DNA of 64,000 nucleotides, taken from Streptomyces sp. NBC_00572. GTDB lineage: Bacteria; Actinomycetota; Actinomycetes; Streptomycetales; Streptomycetaceae. How positions within the stretch are numbered: the first letter of the stretch is position 1; each line of letters opens with the position of its first letter. Both the position numbers and the translations under genes were made by a program. The DNA is taken from NCBI RefSeq assembly GCF_026341815.1, contig NZ_JAPENX010000001.1, positions 372,001 through 436,000 on the forward strand. The letters run 5' to 3'. Shown here piece by piece: positions 7,930 through 16,212 of this stretch. The notes below the pieces were generated by a model that was given only the letters and a program-made list of their open reading frames with translations, had not been told where the DNA came from and did no database searches.

Positions 7930-8604
7930 ATGGCGATTCAGCAGCGGGCGGAACGTACTAGACAGGAGATCCTGTCGGCGGCCGCAAGGGTGTTCGACGG
8001 GCAGGGCTACGAGCGGGCGTCGCTGGCCAGGATCGCCGGCGAGGCCCGGGTGACCACCGGCGCGCTGGTCTTCCACTTCGCGACGAAGGCCGATCTGGCG
8101 ACGGCGGTCAGGGGACGGGCCCGAGCGGTCACCCGGATCACGGTCGAGTCGGCCTGCCTGTCGACGGAGGGGGTCGGCGGCACGGCGATCGACAAGCTGG
8201 TGATCGCCACGCACGCACTGATCCGGCTCTTCGAGACCGACCCCATGGCACGGGCCGGCGAACGCCTTGCGCGGGAACTCCAGTTGACCGACCCCGGGCT
8301 CTCCGGGAACTGCCCCTGGCGGCGCGAGGTGGCGCGCCTGGCGCGCTTCGCGGAGGCGGAGAAGGCCCTGCGTCCCGGCGTGGACGCGACGGCGGTCGCC
8401 GCGCTGATCGGCTATGTGATCACCGGGGTCGAGCTGGAGATGCGCTGCCCGAACGGCCCGACCGACGAGTGCTGGCCGCCGGACGAGCCGAGGACGACCG
8501 AGAACGGCGCCCTGCGCGGGCCCGCCGAGCAACGACTCGACCGCATCTGGAAGTTGATCCTGCCGGGCCTCGTCCATCCGGCCGGCCGGCGGCCCGGCGC
8601 CTGA
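7930..8604 (+). CDS. Gamma-butyrolactone-receptor-like TetR regulator (ScbR/ArpA type)
   Basis: 224 residues with GGGGAG before the ATG. The first 50 residues (RAERTRQEILSAAARVF, then a helix-turn-helix ending TGALVFHFATKADLA) are typical of the ScbR/ArpA group, as are PMARAGERLARE, a Trp near residue 127 (GNCPWRREVARL) and the VITGVELE segment. Members bind gamma-butyrolactone or related signals, or act as pseudo-receptors, and control antibiotic clusters and themselves. It lies 3.8 kb before the azomycin-type operon, so a cluster regulator role is plausible but unproved. No clear ARE-type box was seen by eye. Confidence 0.82.
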   Translation: MAIQQRAERTRQEILSAAARVFDGQGYERASLARIAGEARVTTGALVFHFATKADLATAVRGRARAVTRITVESACLSTEGVGGTAIDKLVIATHALIRLFETDPMARAGERLARELQLTDPGLSGNCPWRREVARLARFAEAEKALRPGVDATAVAALIGYVITGVELEMRCPNGPTDECWPPDEPRTTENGALRGPAEQRLDRIWKLILPGLVHPAGRRPGA

Positions 8605-8708
8605 AGCGTGCCGCAGGGGGCACGGGAGCGGACGGCCGACGGGCCTTCCCCCGGCACCGGCCGGACCCCCTGCCATGACGACGGCCACCTCGACCGGACC
8701 CTTGCGGG

Positions 8709-8804
8709 GGTGACGTTGGGCCCGGCCGGAGCCACGCCGAGGTGACGGCGGGCCCGGCCGGAGCCACGCCGAGGTGACGGCGGGCCCGGCCGGAGCCACG
8801 CCGC
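8709..8804. repeat. Three tandem copies of a 32-bp unit
   Basis: The units start at about 8709, 8741 and 8773, each beginning GGTGACG and ending GCCACGCCG. Copies 2 and 3 are identical over almost the whole unit and copy 1 differs at about three bases. They fill the convergent gap between two TetR genes. The high GC and lack of spacers argue against CRISPR. Confidence 0.85.
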
Positions 8805-8821
8805 CGCCGACCGACCGCGCC

Positions 8822-9484
8822 TCACTCCCCCGAACGCAGGAGCTGGCGGGCGAAGTCCGCCAGGGAGCGGCCGATGCGCTCGGTCGACAGGCCGAGTTCG
8901 TGCCGCTGGAACTGGAACAGCTCGGGTGACAGCGGGCTGAGCGCGATGTCGATCAGCGGGTCCGGGTCCTGGATCCCGTGGTCGACGAGCAGCGTGCGGA
9001 CGTGGACGCGCCAGAAGCCGTAGGCCCCCGTCCGGAAGCGCGCGGGGCCGGTCTCCGCCCCCAGGGCCAGCGGCAGATGGCGTTCGAGCAGATCGAGCAT
9101 CGCCAGGTAGAACGCCGCCAGCCGCTCCCCCGCGGGTGCGCCGGGACCGAGCGGCGGCGGGCCGTAGATGAGCTGGCCCTGGAGCAGGCGCTCGTGCTCG
9201 TCGAGCAGCGCGACGGCGACCGACGACGGATCGGGGAAGCTCCGGTAGAGCGTGGCGCGGCCCACCCCGGCGGCCTTGGCGATCCCGTCCATGGTGACCG
9301 TCCGCGGATCCTGCTGGGCGAAGAGCTGCTCGGCCGCGGCCAGGATCTGAGCCCGGTTGCGTTCCGCGTCCGCGCGTCTGCGCGGGGCGACCGGCTGGTC
9401 GTCCACGGCCTGAAGATCGCCGAGGAGCCCGCCGACCCGGTGGACGGAGGCGGCTCCACGACCCCGCTGCTCGTCGTCGCTCAT
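8822..9484 (-). CDS. TetR-family regulator
   Basis: 220 residues. A basic N-terminal extension (about 35 residues) precedes the helix-turn-helix (MDGIAKAAGVGRATLYRSF, about residues 64-82). The C-terminal domain has no motif that names a ligand. It is divergent from the DUF606 transporter operon, and the intervening 70-bp palindrome contains two inverted operator copies. It almost certainly represses that operon and itself. Confidence 0.9.
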   Translation of the reverse strand: MSDDEQRGRGAASVHRVGGLLGDLQAVDDQPVAPRRRADAERNRAQILAAAEQLFAQQDPRTVTMDGIAKAAGVGRATLYRSFPDPSSVAVALLDEHERLLQGQLIYGPPPLGPGAPAGERLAAFYLAMLDLLERHLPLALGAETGPARFRTGAYGFWRVHVRTLLVDHGIQDPDPLIDIALSPLSPELFQFQRHELGLSTERIGRSLADFARQLLRSGE

Positions 9485-9507
9485 GGACCAGACCTTACTT
9501 CCCTTGA

Positions 9508-9577
9508 GGCTAAGTGGACACCTTGTCCGTTTGCCATGCCCCGTGGCATGCTAAACGGACTCAGTGTCCACTTAGCC
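9508..9577. promoter_or_regulatory. 70-bp double-operator palindrome between TetR and DUF606 transporter
   Basis: The outer arms GGCTAAG (9508-9514) and CTTAGCC (9571-9577), the inner arms GTCCGTTT and AAACGGAC, and the centre TGCCA/TGGCA make the whole stretch nearly self-complementary. Each half is itself a dyad: GGACA-(3)-TGTCC at 9516-9528, and GGACT-(3)-TGTCC at 9557-9569. The layout is thus two TetR sites in opposite orientation, about 41 bp apart centre to centre. Confidence 0.75.
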
Positions 9578-9606
9578 TTTCGCCTTCCCGCCCCAGGGAG
9601 ATCAAG

Positions 9607-10545
9607 ATGCACACCGCGCTCCTCGCCGCGGCCCTGCTGGTCGGCTGCCTCCTGGCCGTCCAGGCCTCGGTGAACCTCCAGCTCAACTCGGCCGTCGGCA
9701 CCCCGTACGGCGCCTCGACGATCCAGCTCAGCGTCGCGACCGGTCTGCTGACCGTGCTCGCGGTGGCGGCCGGAGCGCTCGGCGCGCTCGGCAAACTGCC
9801 CGATGTCGAGCCCTGGCAGCTCCTGGGCGGACTCGCGAGTCCGCTCTACATCACCAGCGGCATCCTGCTCTTCCCACGGCTCGGCGCCCTCGCCGCCGTC
9901 GGGCTCTTCGTCACCGGCCAGATGTTCGCCTCGCTCGCGCTCGACCTCTTCGGTCTCCTCGGCCTCGAACAGCAGGACCTGAGCGTCGGGATCGTCGTCG
10001 GCGCCGTGGCCGTGCTCGCCGGAATCGTCGTGATCATCCGGGGCATGAAGGCCGCGGCTCCCCCCGGCGCACCGAAGATGTCGAGCGCCGGCCGCGCCGG
10101 CTGGCTCGCCCTCGGCGTGCTCGCCGGAGCCGTGCTGCCCGTGCAGGGCGCGGTCAACGCCCAACTGCGCGCCCAGCTCAAGGAGCCCGTCACCGTCGCC
10201 GTGATCAGCTTCGCCGTGGCGACCTTCACCATCGCCGTCGTCCTGCTCGTGCTGTACGCGACCCGGAAGACGCCGAAGCCCAAGATCGCCCCACTGAAGA
10301 AGATGCCCTGGTGGGGCTGGCTCGGTGGCGCCTGCGCCGCCGCCTACGTCACCGGCACCTTCCTGCTCATCCCCGAGATCGGGGCGGCGGTGACCATCGC
10401 GCTCACCGTGACGGGGCAGCAGCTCACCTCGGCCCTGATCGACCACAAGGGCCTCTTCAAGCTCCCCCAGCGCTCCCTCACCAAGGCGCGCACCCTCGGT
10501 CTCGCCCTGCTGATCGCCGGCTCCCTGACCATCCAGCTCGTCTGA
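9607..10545 (+). CDS. DMT transporter with two fused DUF606 (YdcZ) domains
   Basis: 312 residues with a CAGGGAGATCAAG ribosome site. Two homologous halves, each of about five membrane helices (about 3-140 and 160-310), repeat the motif VQASVNLQLN / VQGAVNAQLR and a late GQxxxSxxxDxxGL stretch (GQMFASLALDLFGL, GQQLTSALIDHKGL). Single-domain YdcZ proteins usually work as pairs, and here the pair is fused. The substrate is unknown. It is the first gene of a three-gene operon facing a TetR. Confidence 0.88.
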   Translation: MHTALLAAALLVGCLLAVQASVNLQLNSAVGTPYGASTIQLSVATGLLTVLAVAAGALGALGKLPDVEPWQLLGGLASPLYITSGILLFPRLGALAAVGLFVTGQMFASLALDLFGLLGLEQQDLSVGIVVGAVAVLAGIVVIIRGMKAAAPPGAPKMSSAGRAGWLALGVLAGAVLPVQGAVNAQLRAQLKEPVTVAVISFAVATFTIAVVLLVLYATRKTPKPKIAPLKKMPWWGWLGGACAAAYVTGTFLLIPEIGAAVTIALTVTGQQLTSALIDHKGLFKLPQRSLTKARTLGLALLIAGSLTIQLV

Positions 10546-10607
10546 CGGCAGGCGCTCTGACCGTCCGGCTCGTCCGACCGTCGGTTTCCCCGACCGAAAG
10601 GTGTGTC

Positions 10608-11408
10608 ATGAAAGCGTCCTACTCCGCCGGGCCGGACCTCCACGTCCTCCCCTCGGCGCTGCCCATCCCGGGCCTCGGCGACCAGCCGGTGAACGCCTTC
10701 CTCCTCCGGTCCGGCCAGCCGCTCCTCGTGGACACCGGCATGCCCGTCGACCGGGAGGGCTTCCTGGACTCCCTCTGGTCGCTGATCGAGCCGGCCGATC
10801 TGCGCTGGGTCGTCGTCACCCACGACGACCGCGACCACACCGGCGCCCTGGCCTCGATCCTGGAGGCCGCGCCGAACGCGAAGGTGCTCACCAACGCCAT
10901 ATCGCTGACGCGAATATCGGAAGAGTTCGCCATACCGCAGGAACGGGTGGTCACCGCGAACCCGGGAAGCCGTGTGAAAGTCGGCGACCGCGAGCTGAGT
11001 TTTCACCGGCCTCCCACGTTCGATTCACCCGGAACCCTCGCCGTGTTCGACCATTCCGATGGAACGCTATACAGCTCCGACAGCTTCGGAACCGTCGTCG
11101 AAGAAATCAGCCAGGACTTCGCCGACCTTTCCGAGGAGGAATTCTTCCACGGCTTCGAGGTCCTGAACCGGGCGATAGCGCCGTGGACCGCGCTCGTCGA
11201 CGAGGCGAAATTCCTCCGGCCGGTGCGCGAACTGGCCGCCCTGCGCCCCGCGAAGCTGCTCAGCGCCCATGGGCCGACCGTCCGCGAGGAGGCCGTACCG
11301 CGGCTCTTCGAGGCGATGGCCCGCATCCCCTCCCTGCCCGCCTGGCTGCCCGACGCCGACCTCGACCTGGAGGCGGCGCTCGACGCCGTCGAGTCCCCGG
11401 CCGCCTGA
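10608..11408 (+). CDS. MBL-fold metallo-hydrolase (flavodiiron-type ODP domain)
   Basis: 266 residues. Beta-lactamase-fold elements are VDTGMP (41-46), the metal motif THDDRDHTG (71-79; His72, Asp74, Asp76, His77), a DHSDGTLYSSDSFG metal-Asp segment and SAHGPT near the C-terminus. The order resembles the diiron ODP domain of FprA-type flavoproteins, with Asp in place of the usual Glu of HxExDH and no flavodoxin domain. It may reduce O2 or NO, or hydrolyse a metabolite. It is the second gene of the operon, 62 bases after the transporter. Confidence 0.82.
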   Translation: MKASYSAGPDLHVLPSALPIPGLGDQPVNAFLLRSGQPLLVDTGMPVDREGFLDSLWSLIEPADLRWVVVTHDDRDHTGALASILEAAPNAKVLTNAISLTRISEEFAIPQERVVTANPGSRVKVGDRELSFHRPPTFDSPGTLAVFDHSDGTLYSSDSFGTVVEEISQDFADLSEEEFFHGFEVLNRAIAPWTALVDEAKFLRPVRELAALRPAKLLSAHGPTVREEAVPRLFEAMARIPSLPAWLPDADLDLEAALDAVESPAA

Positions 11409-11469
11409 GCCGATCGAGTCCCGACCGGCCGAGCCCTCCGCTCCGCCCGTGTACGAACCGAGGAGAACC

Positions 11470-12171
11470 ATGTCCGACCCGACCACCGCCGACCTGACGC
11501 CGCCGCGCGGAGTCGTCACCGTCTTCTCCGACATCTGGTGTTCCTTCGCGCACATCGCGATCCACCGGCTGCACACCACCCGGGCCCGCCTCGGCCTGGA
11601 GGAGCAGGTCTCCTTCGACCTGCGCGCCTTCCCGCTCGAACTGCTCAACGACGCCCCGAGCCCGCGCCCCGGCACGGACAGCGAGGTCGCCCGGATGGGC
11701 AGCCTGGAGCCGGCCGCCGGCTGGCAGCTGTGGCAGGCCAAGGACTGGCTCTACCCGTCGACGACCCTGCCCGCCCTGGAGGCGGTGCTCGCCGCCAAGG
11801 AGCAGAGCCTGAACGCCTCGGAGCAGCTCGACCTCGGGCTGCGCCGGGCCTTCTGGGCCGAGTCGCGCTGCATCAGCCACCGCAAGGTGATCCTGGACGT
11901 CGCCGCGGAGACCGGCGCCGTCGACGTCGACGCCCTCGCCGAGGCCCTGGACGACGGGCGCGCGCGCCGGTCGCTGGCGGACCAGGCGGCGCTCGCCAAG
12001 AGCGACCGGGTGAACTGCAGCCCCCATCTGTTCCTGCCCGACGGCTCCGACCACGCCAACCCCGGCATCGACGTGGGCTGGGAAGGCGCGTACGGGATCG
12101 GCTGGCCGGTGATCGGCTCGGACGACCCGAAGGTGTTCGAGGACATCCTGCTGAGGGCCGCCACTGAATAG
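11470..12171 (+). CDS. DsbA/FrnE-like thioredoxin-fold protein
   Basis: 233 residues from the ATG at 11470, preceded by AGGAGA. It starts with the thioredoxin-fold strand [14 protein letters not shown] (about residues 15-28). The active-site CxxC is reduced to one Cys (WCSF), as in many FrnE/HCCA-isomerase relatives. It has HLF near the cis-Pro region ([13 protein letters not shown]) and a NPGI segment. The likely role is glutathione- or mycothiol-like conjugate isomerisation or oxidoreduction in the cytoplasm. It is the last gene of the operon, followed by a strong terminator. Confidence 0.85.
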   Translation: MSDPTTADLTPPRGVVTVFSDIWCSFAHIAIHRLHTTRARLGLEEQVSFDLRAFPLELLNDAPSPRPGTDSEVARMGSLEPAAGWQLWQAKDWLYPSTTLPALEAVLAAKEQSLNASEQLDLGLRRAFWAESRCISHRKVILDVAAETGAVDVDALAEALDDGRARRSLADQAALAKSDRVNCSPHLFLPDGSDHANPGIDVGWEGAYGIGWPVIGSDDPKVFEDILLRAATE

Positions 12172-12204
12172 TTGAAAAGGCCTCCAAAAGGCGGCCGTAC
12201 AACC

Positions 12205-12260
12205 GGAACGACGGCCAGGCATTCCTGTACGAGGAATGCCTGGCCGTCGTTCCTTTTTTT
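12205..12260. terminator. Strong hairpin terminator with 7-T tract
   Basis: The 21-bp arms at 12205-12225 and 12233-12253 pair perfectly around a 7-base loop (TGTACGA) and are followed by seven T residues. It ends the DUF606-MBL-DsbA operon and insulates the azomycin-type operon that starts just after. Confidence 0.95.
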
Positions 12261-12295
12261 CGCCGGCAGAACATCGCGGTGATTATTAATTGCGT

Positions 12296-12337
12296 GACCC
12301 GGCCGTTATTCGCAAGGCCGGTCGAAGCTCCTACAGT
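12296..12337 (+). promoter_or_regulatory. Candidate promoter and overlapping dyad for the roh operon
   Basis: TTCGCA (12309-12314), a 17-base spacer and TACAGT (12332-12337) make a plausible sigma-70-like promoter. The arms CCGGCC (12299-12304) and GGCCGG (12316-12321), with flanks extending to GACC/GGTC, overlap the -35 region and could be an operator. The surrounding sequence is AT-rich for this genome. This is a visual prediction only. Confidence 0.4.
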
Positions 12338-12392
12338 CATTCACGCCGCCGGAATTCCGGACGGAGATTCGTATCGACAGCGGGAGTTCTTC

Positions 12393-13571
12393 ATGTCGTT
12401 GACCGACAAGGCAGACGTCAGCACGTTCGTCGACCTCACCCAGCACGAGATCGAAGCCCTGAAGACCCGGTTCAACCTGGCCGACGCGCACACCCACCAG
12501 CGGCAGTCCGCCACCCAGGAGCGGATCGTCTCCCGGCTTCCCGAGCTGTGGCACGAGTCCGAGTCGAAGCAGCAGGCGCACTTCGAGCGGCAGTTCCTGG
12601 ACGCCTTCTTCCGGCTGCACCAGCAGCCCACCGCCCGTGCGATGGGCCGCACGCTCCTTTCCTACTCCGCCAGCGTGTCGACCATGGTCGCCGGCATGTT
12701 CCTCAAGCAGCGCGGCATGTCCGTGCAGTTGGTCGAGCCCTGCTTCGACAACCTGGTCGACCTGCTGCGCAACATGCAGGTGCCGATCGCCCCGTTCGCC
12801 GAGTCCGCGCTGCACGACAAGGACGCGATCTACGAGCGGCTCGTCGAGGAGATCACCGCGGACGCCATCTACCTCGTCGACCCCAACAACCCCACCGGGT
12901 TCACCCTGCTCGCCGAGAAGCTGGAGGGCTTCCGCGAGGTCGTCCGCTACTGCGTGGACCACGACAAGGTCCTGGTGATGGACTTCTGCTTCGCGTCCTT
13001 CGCGCTCTGCGACGAGGGCGTCGGCCGGGTGGACATCTACGAGCTCCTGGAGCAGTCCGGCGTCACGTACATGGTCATGGAGGACACCGGCAAGACCTGG
13101 CCCATCCAGGACGCCAAGTGCGCCATGATCACGGCCAGTCGGGACATCCAGGAAGAGGTCTACAACCTCCACACCAGCGTCCTCCTGAACGTCTCGCCGT
13201 TCGTCCTCAACATGGTCACCCAGTACGTCGAGGACTCCATCACCGACGGCTTCGCCTCGGTGCGCGACATCATCCGCACCAACGGCGAGGCCGCCCGCGA
13301 CGCCCTCAGCGGCACCATCCTGGAGTTCCAGGAGCCGGTCGTCGGCACCAGCGTCGCCTGGTTCCGCATCAAGCCGGAGCACCTGACCGCCACCCAGCTC
13401 CAGGCCGTCCTCTTCGACGAGGAGGTGTACGTCCTGCCGGGCACCTTCTTCTACTGGAACACCAAGGAGAAGGGCGAGCGCTTCGTGCGCCTGGCCCTGG
13501 CCCGCGAGCCGGAGCTGTTCGCCGGCGCGATGGAGCGGATGCGGAAGGTGCTTGAGCGCTATGCGGTCTGA
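12393..13571 (+). CDS. rohP: RohP-like PLP- and O2-dependent arginine hydroxylase/oxidase
   Basis: 392 residues; GGGAG precedes the ATG. It has an aminotransferase class I/II fold: DPNNPTGF (163-170), MDFCFASF (196-203) and EDTGKTWP with the PLP lysine at about 234. The N-terminal His-rich AHTHQRQS (32-39) matches the lid region whose His acts in RohP/MppP-type hydroxylases. In S. cattleya, RohP converts L-arginine with O2 to 4-hydroxy-2-ketoarginine, the first step to azomycin. The assignment rests mainly on the exact P-Q-R-S neighbourhood. Related MppP-like oxidases of other pathways are the alternative. Its end overlaps rohQ by 11 bases. Confidence 0.8.
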   Translation: MSLTDKADVSTFVDLTQHEIEALKTRFNLADAHTHQRQSATQERIVSRLPELWHESESKQQAHFERQFLDAFFRLHQQPTARAMGRTLLSYSASVSTMVAGMFLKQRGMSVQLVEPCFDNLVDLLRNMQVPIAPFAESALHDKDAIYERLVEEITADAIYLVDPNNPTGFTLLAEKLEGFREVVRYCVDHDKVLVMDFCFASFALCDEGVGRVDIYELLEQSGVTYMVMEDTGKTWPIQDAKCAMITASRDIQEEVYNLHTSVLLNVSPFVLNMVTQYVEDSITDGFASVRDIIRTNGEAARDALSGTILEFQEPVVGTSVAWFRIKPEHLTATQLQAVLFDEEVYVLPGTFFYWNTKEKGERFVRLALAREPELFAGAMERMRKVLERYAV

Positions 13572-14076
13572 CACGAACCCGGTGGTGTTCATCGACGCCA
13601 CGCTCTTCATGGGCATGCACAGCAAGGACGATGTCGTCCGCCTGGCCGCCAAGGCCTTCTTCGCGGGCCGGCTGGCCGCGGGTGAAGCGGGCGGGGTCGT
13701 CATGAGCTGGGAGCAGGTCGGCCGCTGCGACGACCTCGTGTGGGGATACGAGCGAGGGGTGCAGGACGACTACTACCCCTTCATGGACGTCCTCCACACC
13801 GACCTGGCCATCGAGCGGGCCGCCTACGAGGAGGCGGACGTCCGCCGGGCGTTCACCACGCCGGAGCTCGAAGGCCTGCCCACGCACGAGCGTCTGCTGC
13901 TCGCCCAGGTCATCGGCCGCGAGGGCGTGCTGCACACGGCGAGCCCGCGGCTGCTCCGGACGACCGGCCTGCCCGTCGTACCGATGGGCCCCGGCGAGGA
14001 ACACTCGTTCCCGGCCTATCTGGAGGACCTCTACCAGCGCTCGCTGGTGCTGACGGTCGACTCCGAAAGCCTCTGA
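13561..14076 (+). CDS. rohQ: RohQ-like small protein, PIN-like fold, probable 2-aminoimidazole-forming cyclase
   Basis: 171 residues from ATG 13561, inside the end of rohP. A TTG at 13552 is an alternative. The N-terminus [14 protein letters not shown] resembles the first strand and Asp of PIN domains, with later SWEQVG and a [21 protein letters not shown] segment in PIN-like order. No full nuclease acid set is obvious. In the published azomycin pathway RohQ turns guanidinoacetaldehyde into 2-aminoimidazole; that pathway detail is recalled from the literature. Position and size fit RohQ. The PIN relation is my inference from pattern. Confidence 0.72.
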   Translation: MRSDTNPVVFIDATLFMGMHSKDDVVRLAAKAFFAGRLAAGEAGGVVMSWEQVGRCDDLVWGYERGVQDDYYPFMDVLHTDLAIERAAYEEADVRRAFTTPELEGLPTHERLLLAQVIGREGVLHTASPRLLRTTGLPVVPMGPGEEHSFPAYLEDLYQRSLVLTVDSESL

Positions 14077-14147
14077 AGAACCCTCCGAAGAACCTTCTGA
14101 AGACCTCCGAAGGCCCCTCCGCAGACCCCTCTGTAGACATTCCGAAG
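14075..14147. repeat. About seven degenerate 12-bp direct repeats between rohQ and rohR
   Basis: Units of the type GAAGAACCCTCC, GAAGAACCTTCT, GAAGACCTCC and GAAGGCCCCTCC follow head to tail over the 83-base rohQ-rohR gap. It is the only sizeable gap in an otherwise overlapping operon and it has no clear hairpin. It may be an expanded spacer. Confidence 0.6.
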
Positions 14148-14159
14148 GGCACCCCACTC

Positions 14160-14966
14160 ATGCCTGGCACCTACTCCGGGACCGTCGTCCCGCTGATCAC
14201 CCCCTTCGACGAGCACGGCGTCGTCGACGAGCAGAGCGTCGTCCGTCTCCTGGACCACATCCGCGCCGAGGTCAACGGCCTCATGCCGGCTCTGACCTCC
14301 GGTGAGGGCTGGAAGCTCGACGCGCGGCAGTGGCAGGACGTCGTGACGTACACCGTGCGGCACTCGGGCGGCCTGCCCGTGCTCGCCGGCATCCAGCTCC
14401 CCGACACCGCCGCGGTGATCGACCGGGCCCGTACCGCGGCCGCGATCGGCGCCGACGCCGTCGTCGTCACCACGCCGTTCGGCGCGGACGTGACGCAGGA
14501 CGGGATCGTCGAGCACTACGAGGCGATCCGCGCGGCCCTCGACATCCCGATCTTCCTCTACAACGAGGAGGCGCTCTCGGGCAATCGGATCGAGTTCGAG
14601 ACCCTGATCCGGATCTGCGAGGAGATACCCGGGATCGTCGGCATCAAGGAGTCCAGCGGCGACGCCGCGTTCACCCGGAAGATGGCCGGGGCCGGCACCG
14701 GCATCCCGGTCTTCGAGGGCTGGGAGAACCTCCTCGTCGACGCCACCGGCATCGACGGCTTCATCGGCCCGCTGGCCAACCTCGAACCGGGCCTGTGCAA
14801 CGCGATGCTCGTCGACCCGACCCCGGACCGCCAGACGGAGATCAACACCGTCTGCGAGCGGTACGGCGTCTTCAAGGACGACTGGTACCGCTGGGTCAAG
14901 AAGGAACTGCACCGGCGCGGCGTGATCGCTTCCCCCACCGTGCACGAGGAGGCGAAGGCGGCATGA
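14160..14966 (+). CDS. rohR: RohR-like DHDPS-fold retro-aldolase
   Basis: 268 residues, a TIM-barrel lyase of the DapA/NanA superfamily. It keeps the class I aldolase residues: Tyr134 (FLYNEE) and the Schiff-base Lys163 (GIKESSGD). In azomycin biosynthesis RohR cleaves 4-hydroxy-2-ketoarginine into pyruvate and guanidinoacetaldehyde. Lys163 would bind the keto acid. It is slightly shorter than true DapA (about 290) and has no lysine genes nearby, which favours the specialised role. TGA overlaps the ATG of rohS. Confidence 0.8.
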   Translation: MPGTYSGTVVPLITPFDEHGVVDEQSVVRLLDHIRAEVNGLMPALTSGEGWKLDARQWQDVVTYTVRHSGGLPVLAGIQLPDTAAVIDRARTAAAIGADAVVVTTPFGADVTQDGIVEHYEAIRAALDIPIFLYNEEALSGNRIEFETLIRICEEIPGIVGIKESSGDAAFTRKMAGAGTGIPVFEGWENLLVDATGIDGFIGPLANLEPGLCNAMLVDPTPDRQTEINTVCERYGVFKDDWYRWVKKELHRRGVIASPTVHEEAKAA

Positions 14967-15850
14967 GCGCGATCCCCGCCGCTCCCTCCCCCGCTCCCTC
15001 CGCCGTCCCGGTCGCCGCGCACTCGATCACGGCCCCGGCCGCGACCGCGCAGCGCGAACTGCACAGCCTCTACCGGCGGGTACCCAACCTCGGCGACTAC
15101 GGTTCGATGGCCGCGATCGAGGAGCGGTGGATCCTGCCCAAGGCGCGGGCGTACGAGGCCTCCGCGCCCCGGTTCGGCTCGGCCGGCGAGCTGCTCCAGG
15201 CGCTCAAGGAATTCCTCGCCGAGGAGGAGGCCTCGCTCCCGGAGAGCGCGACCTTCCTCGCCGAGGAGGCGACGCTCGATCAGTTCAAGGTCGTGGTGCG
15301 GCAGTTCGCGCTCGACGGCCTCACCGAGTCCGAGTCGCTGCTGCCGGTCGTGCCCCGGCTGCCGTACCGCTCGGCGATGGCGGTCTTCCGCGTCCTCATC
15401 GACGAACTCGGCTGCGGCAACGAGGAGAAGGCGCACTCCCAGCTCTACCGCGACCTGCTCACCGAGCTCGGCATGAGCCTCCGCCTCGACGACTACCTCG
15501 ACGAGACGTCCCCGGAGTGCTTCGCCTACGTCAACATGTTCCACTGGCTGGCGAGCCGGGCGCCCTCGCCCCAGTACTTCCTGGGTGCGTACGCCTACTT
15601 CGAGACCAGCGTGCTGTACGCCTTCCAGAGCTTCGCGCGGGCGGCGCGGCGGCTCGGGATCGTCCACGACGCCTACTACACCGAGCACCTCTACATCGAT
15701 GCGTACCACAGCAGTCATATGCGTACGGCGATCCGCGCGCTCGAAGAGCCGGACCTGGCGAAGATCTGGGCGGGCGTGCGGCTGGCCTCCGACATCGTGG
15801 GTACGGCCACGGAGACGGCCCTCGCGCGGGCGCGGGAGACCGTCGCATGA
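14963..15850 (+). CDS. rohS: RohS-like haem-oxygenase-fold diiron N-oxygenase
   Basis: 295 residues. An Ala/Pro-rich N-terminal 30 residues precede a helical domain of the haem-oxygenase-like diiron oxidase (HDO) family. All six expected ligands are visible in canonical spacing: Glu155-x2-His158, Glu214 (YFETS), and His242-x3-Asp246-x2-His249. In the azomycin pathway RohS oxidises the amino group of 2-aminoimidazole to a nitro group. HDO proteins such as UndA, SznF and BesC use O2 with an external electron source, and the Rieske and PDR-type genes just downstream could supply it. ATGA overlaps on both sides indicate coupled translation. Confidence 0.83.
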   Translation: MSAIPAAPSPAPSAVPVAAHSITAPAATAQRELHSLYRRVPNLGDYGSMAAIEERWILPKARAYEASAPRFGSAGELLQALKEFLAEEEASLPESATFLAEEATLDQFKVVVRQFALDGLTESESLLPVVPRLPYRSAMAVFRVLIDELGCGNEEKAHSQLYRDLLTELGMSLRLDDYLDETSPECFAYVNMFHWLASRAPSPQYFLGAYAYFETSVLYAFQSFARAARRLGIVHDAYYTEHLYIDAYHSSHMRTAIRALEEPDLAKIWAGVRLASDIVGTATETALARARETVA

Positions 15851-16212
15851 CGGCCGTGCCCGCGGGGCGGCGGCGGGACTCCGACGAGCCCACCGTCCGC
15901 CAGGTGACCGAGGAGCTGGTCCTGGTCGAGGTGGGCGGCCGCAAGGTCCTCGCGGCCGCCGTCTGCCCGCACCGCGGGGGCCGGCTCAAGTACGGCAGGG
16001 TCGACGGGGACAGGCTGCGCATCACCTGCCCCCTGCACCACACGACCTTCGACCTGGCCAGCGGGGAGCGCCTGTCGGGCGCGGCGTGCGCGGCGCTCCG
16101 GGTGGTCGACGTACTGCCGGGTGACCTCTCCGTTCCGGAACAGCGCGACCCGGCGCACGACCGAGAGGTCGCGCCGGCATCGGGAACCGCCCCCGCCGGG
16201 GGCGCCTCATGA
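15847..16212 (+). CDS. Rieske [2Fe-2S] ferredoxin
   Basis: 121 residues. The Rieske motif is complete: Cys40-Pro-His42 and Cys61-x2-His64 (CPHRGGR and CPLHHTTFDL), so it should bind a 2Fe-2S cluster. There is no signal or membrane segment, so it is a soluble electron carrier rather than a dioxygenase. Lying between rohS and the reductase gene with 4-base overlaps, it is best explained as an electron donor to RohS. The last 25 residues are Pro/Ala-rich and probably disordered. Confidence 0.88.
   Translation: MTAVPAGRRRDSDEPTVRQVTEELVLVEVGGRKVLAAAVCPHRGGRLKYGRVDGDRLRITCPLHHTTFDLASGERLSGAACAALRVVDVLPGDLSVPEQRDPAHDREVAPASGTAPAGGAS

Noticed and set aside
8709..8804. CRISPR-like appearance of the 32-bp array
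   Set aside because: Copies are directly abutting without unique spacers, and no cas genes are present.
12205..12260. Inverted repeat as the end of a mobile element
   Set aside because: The T-tract, short loop and position after an operon fit a terminator. There is no transposase or target duplication.
14160..14966. dapA (4-hydroxy-tetrahydrodipicolinate synthase)
   Set aside because: The fold and Schiff-base lysine fit, but the gene lies between rohQ and rohS with coupled translation and no lysine genes. RohR is the better call.
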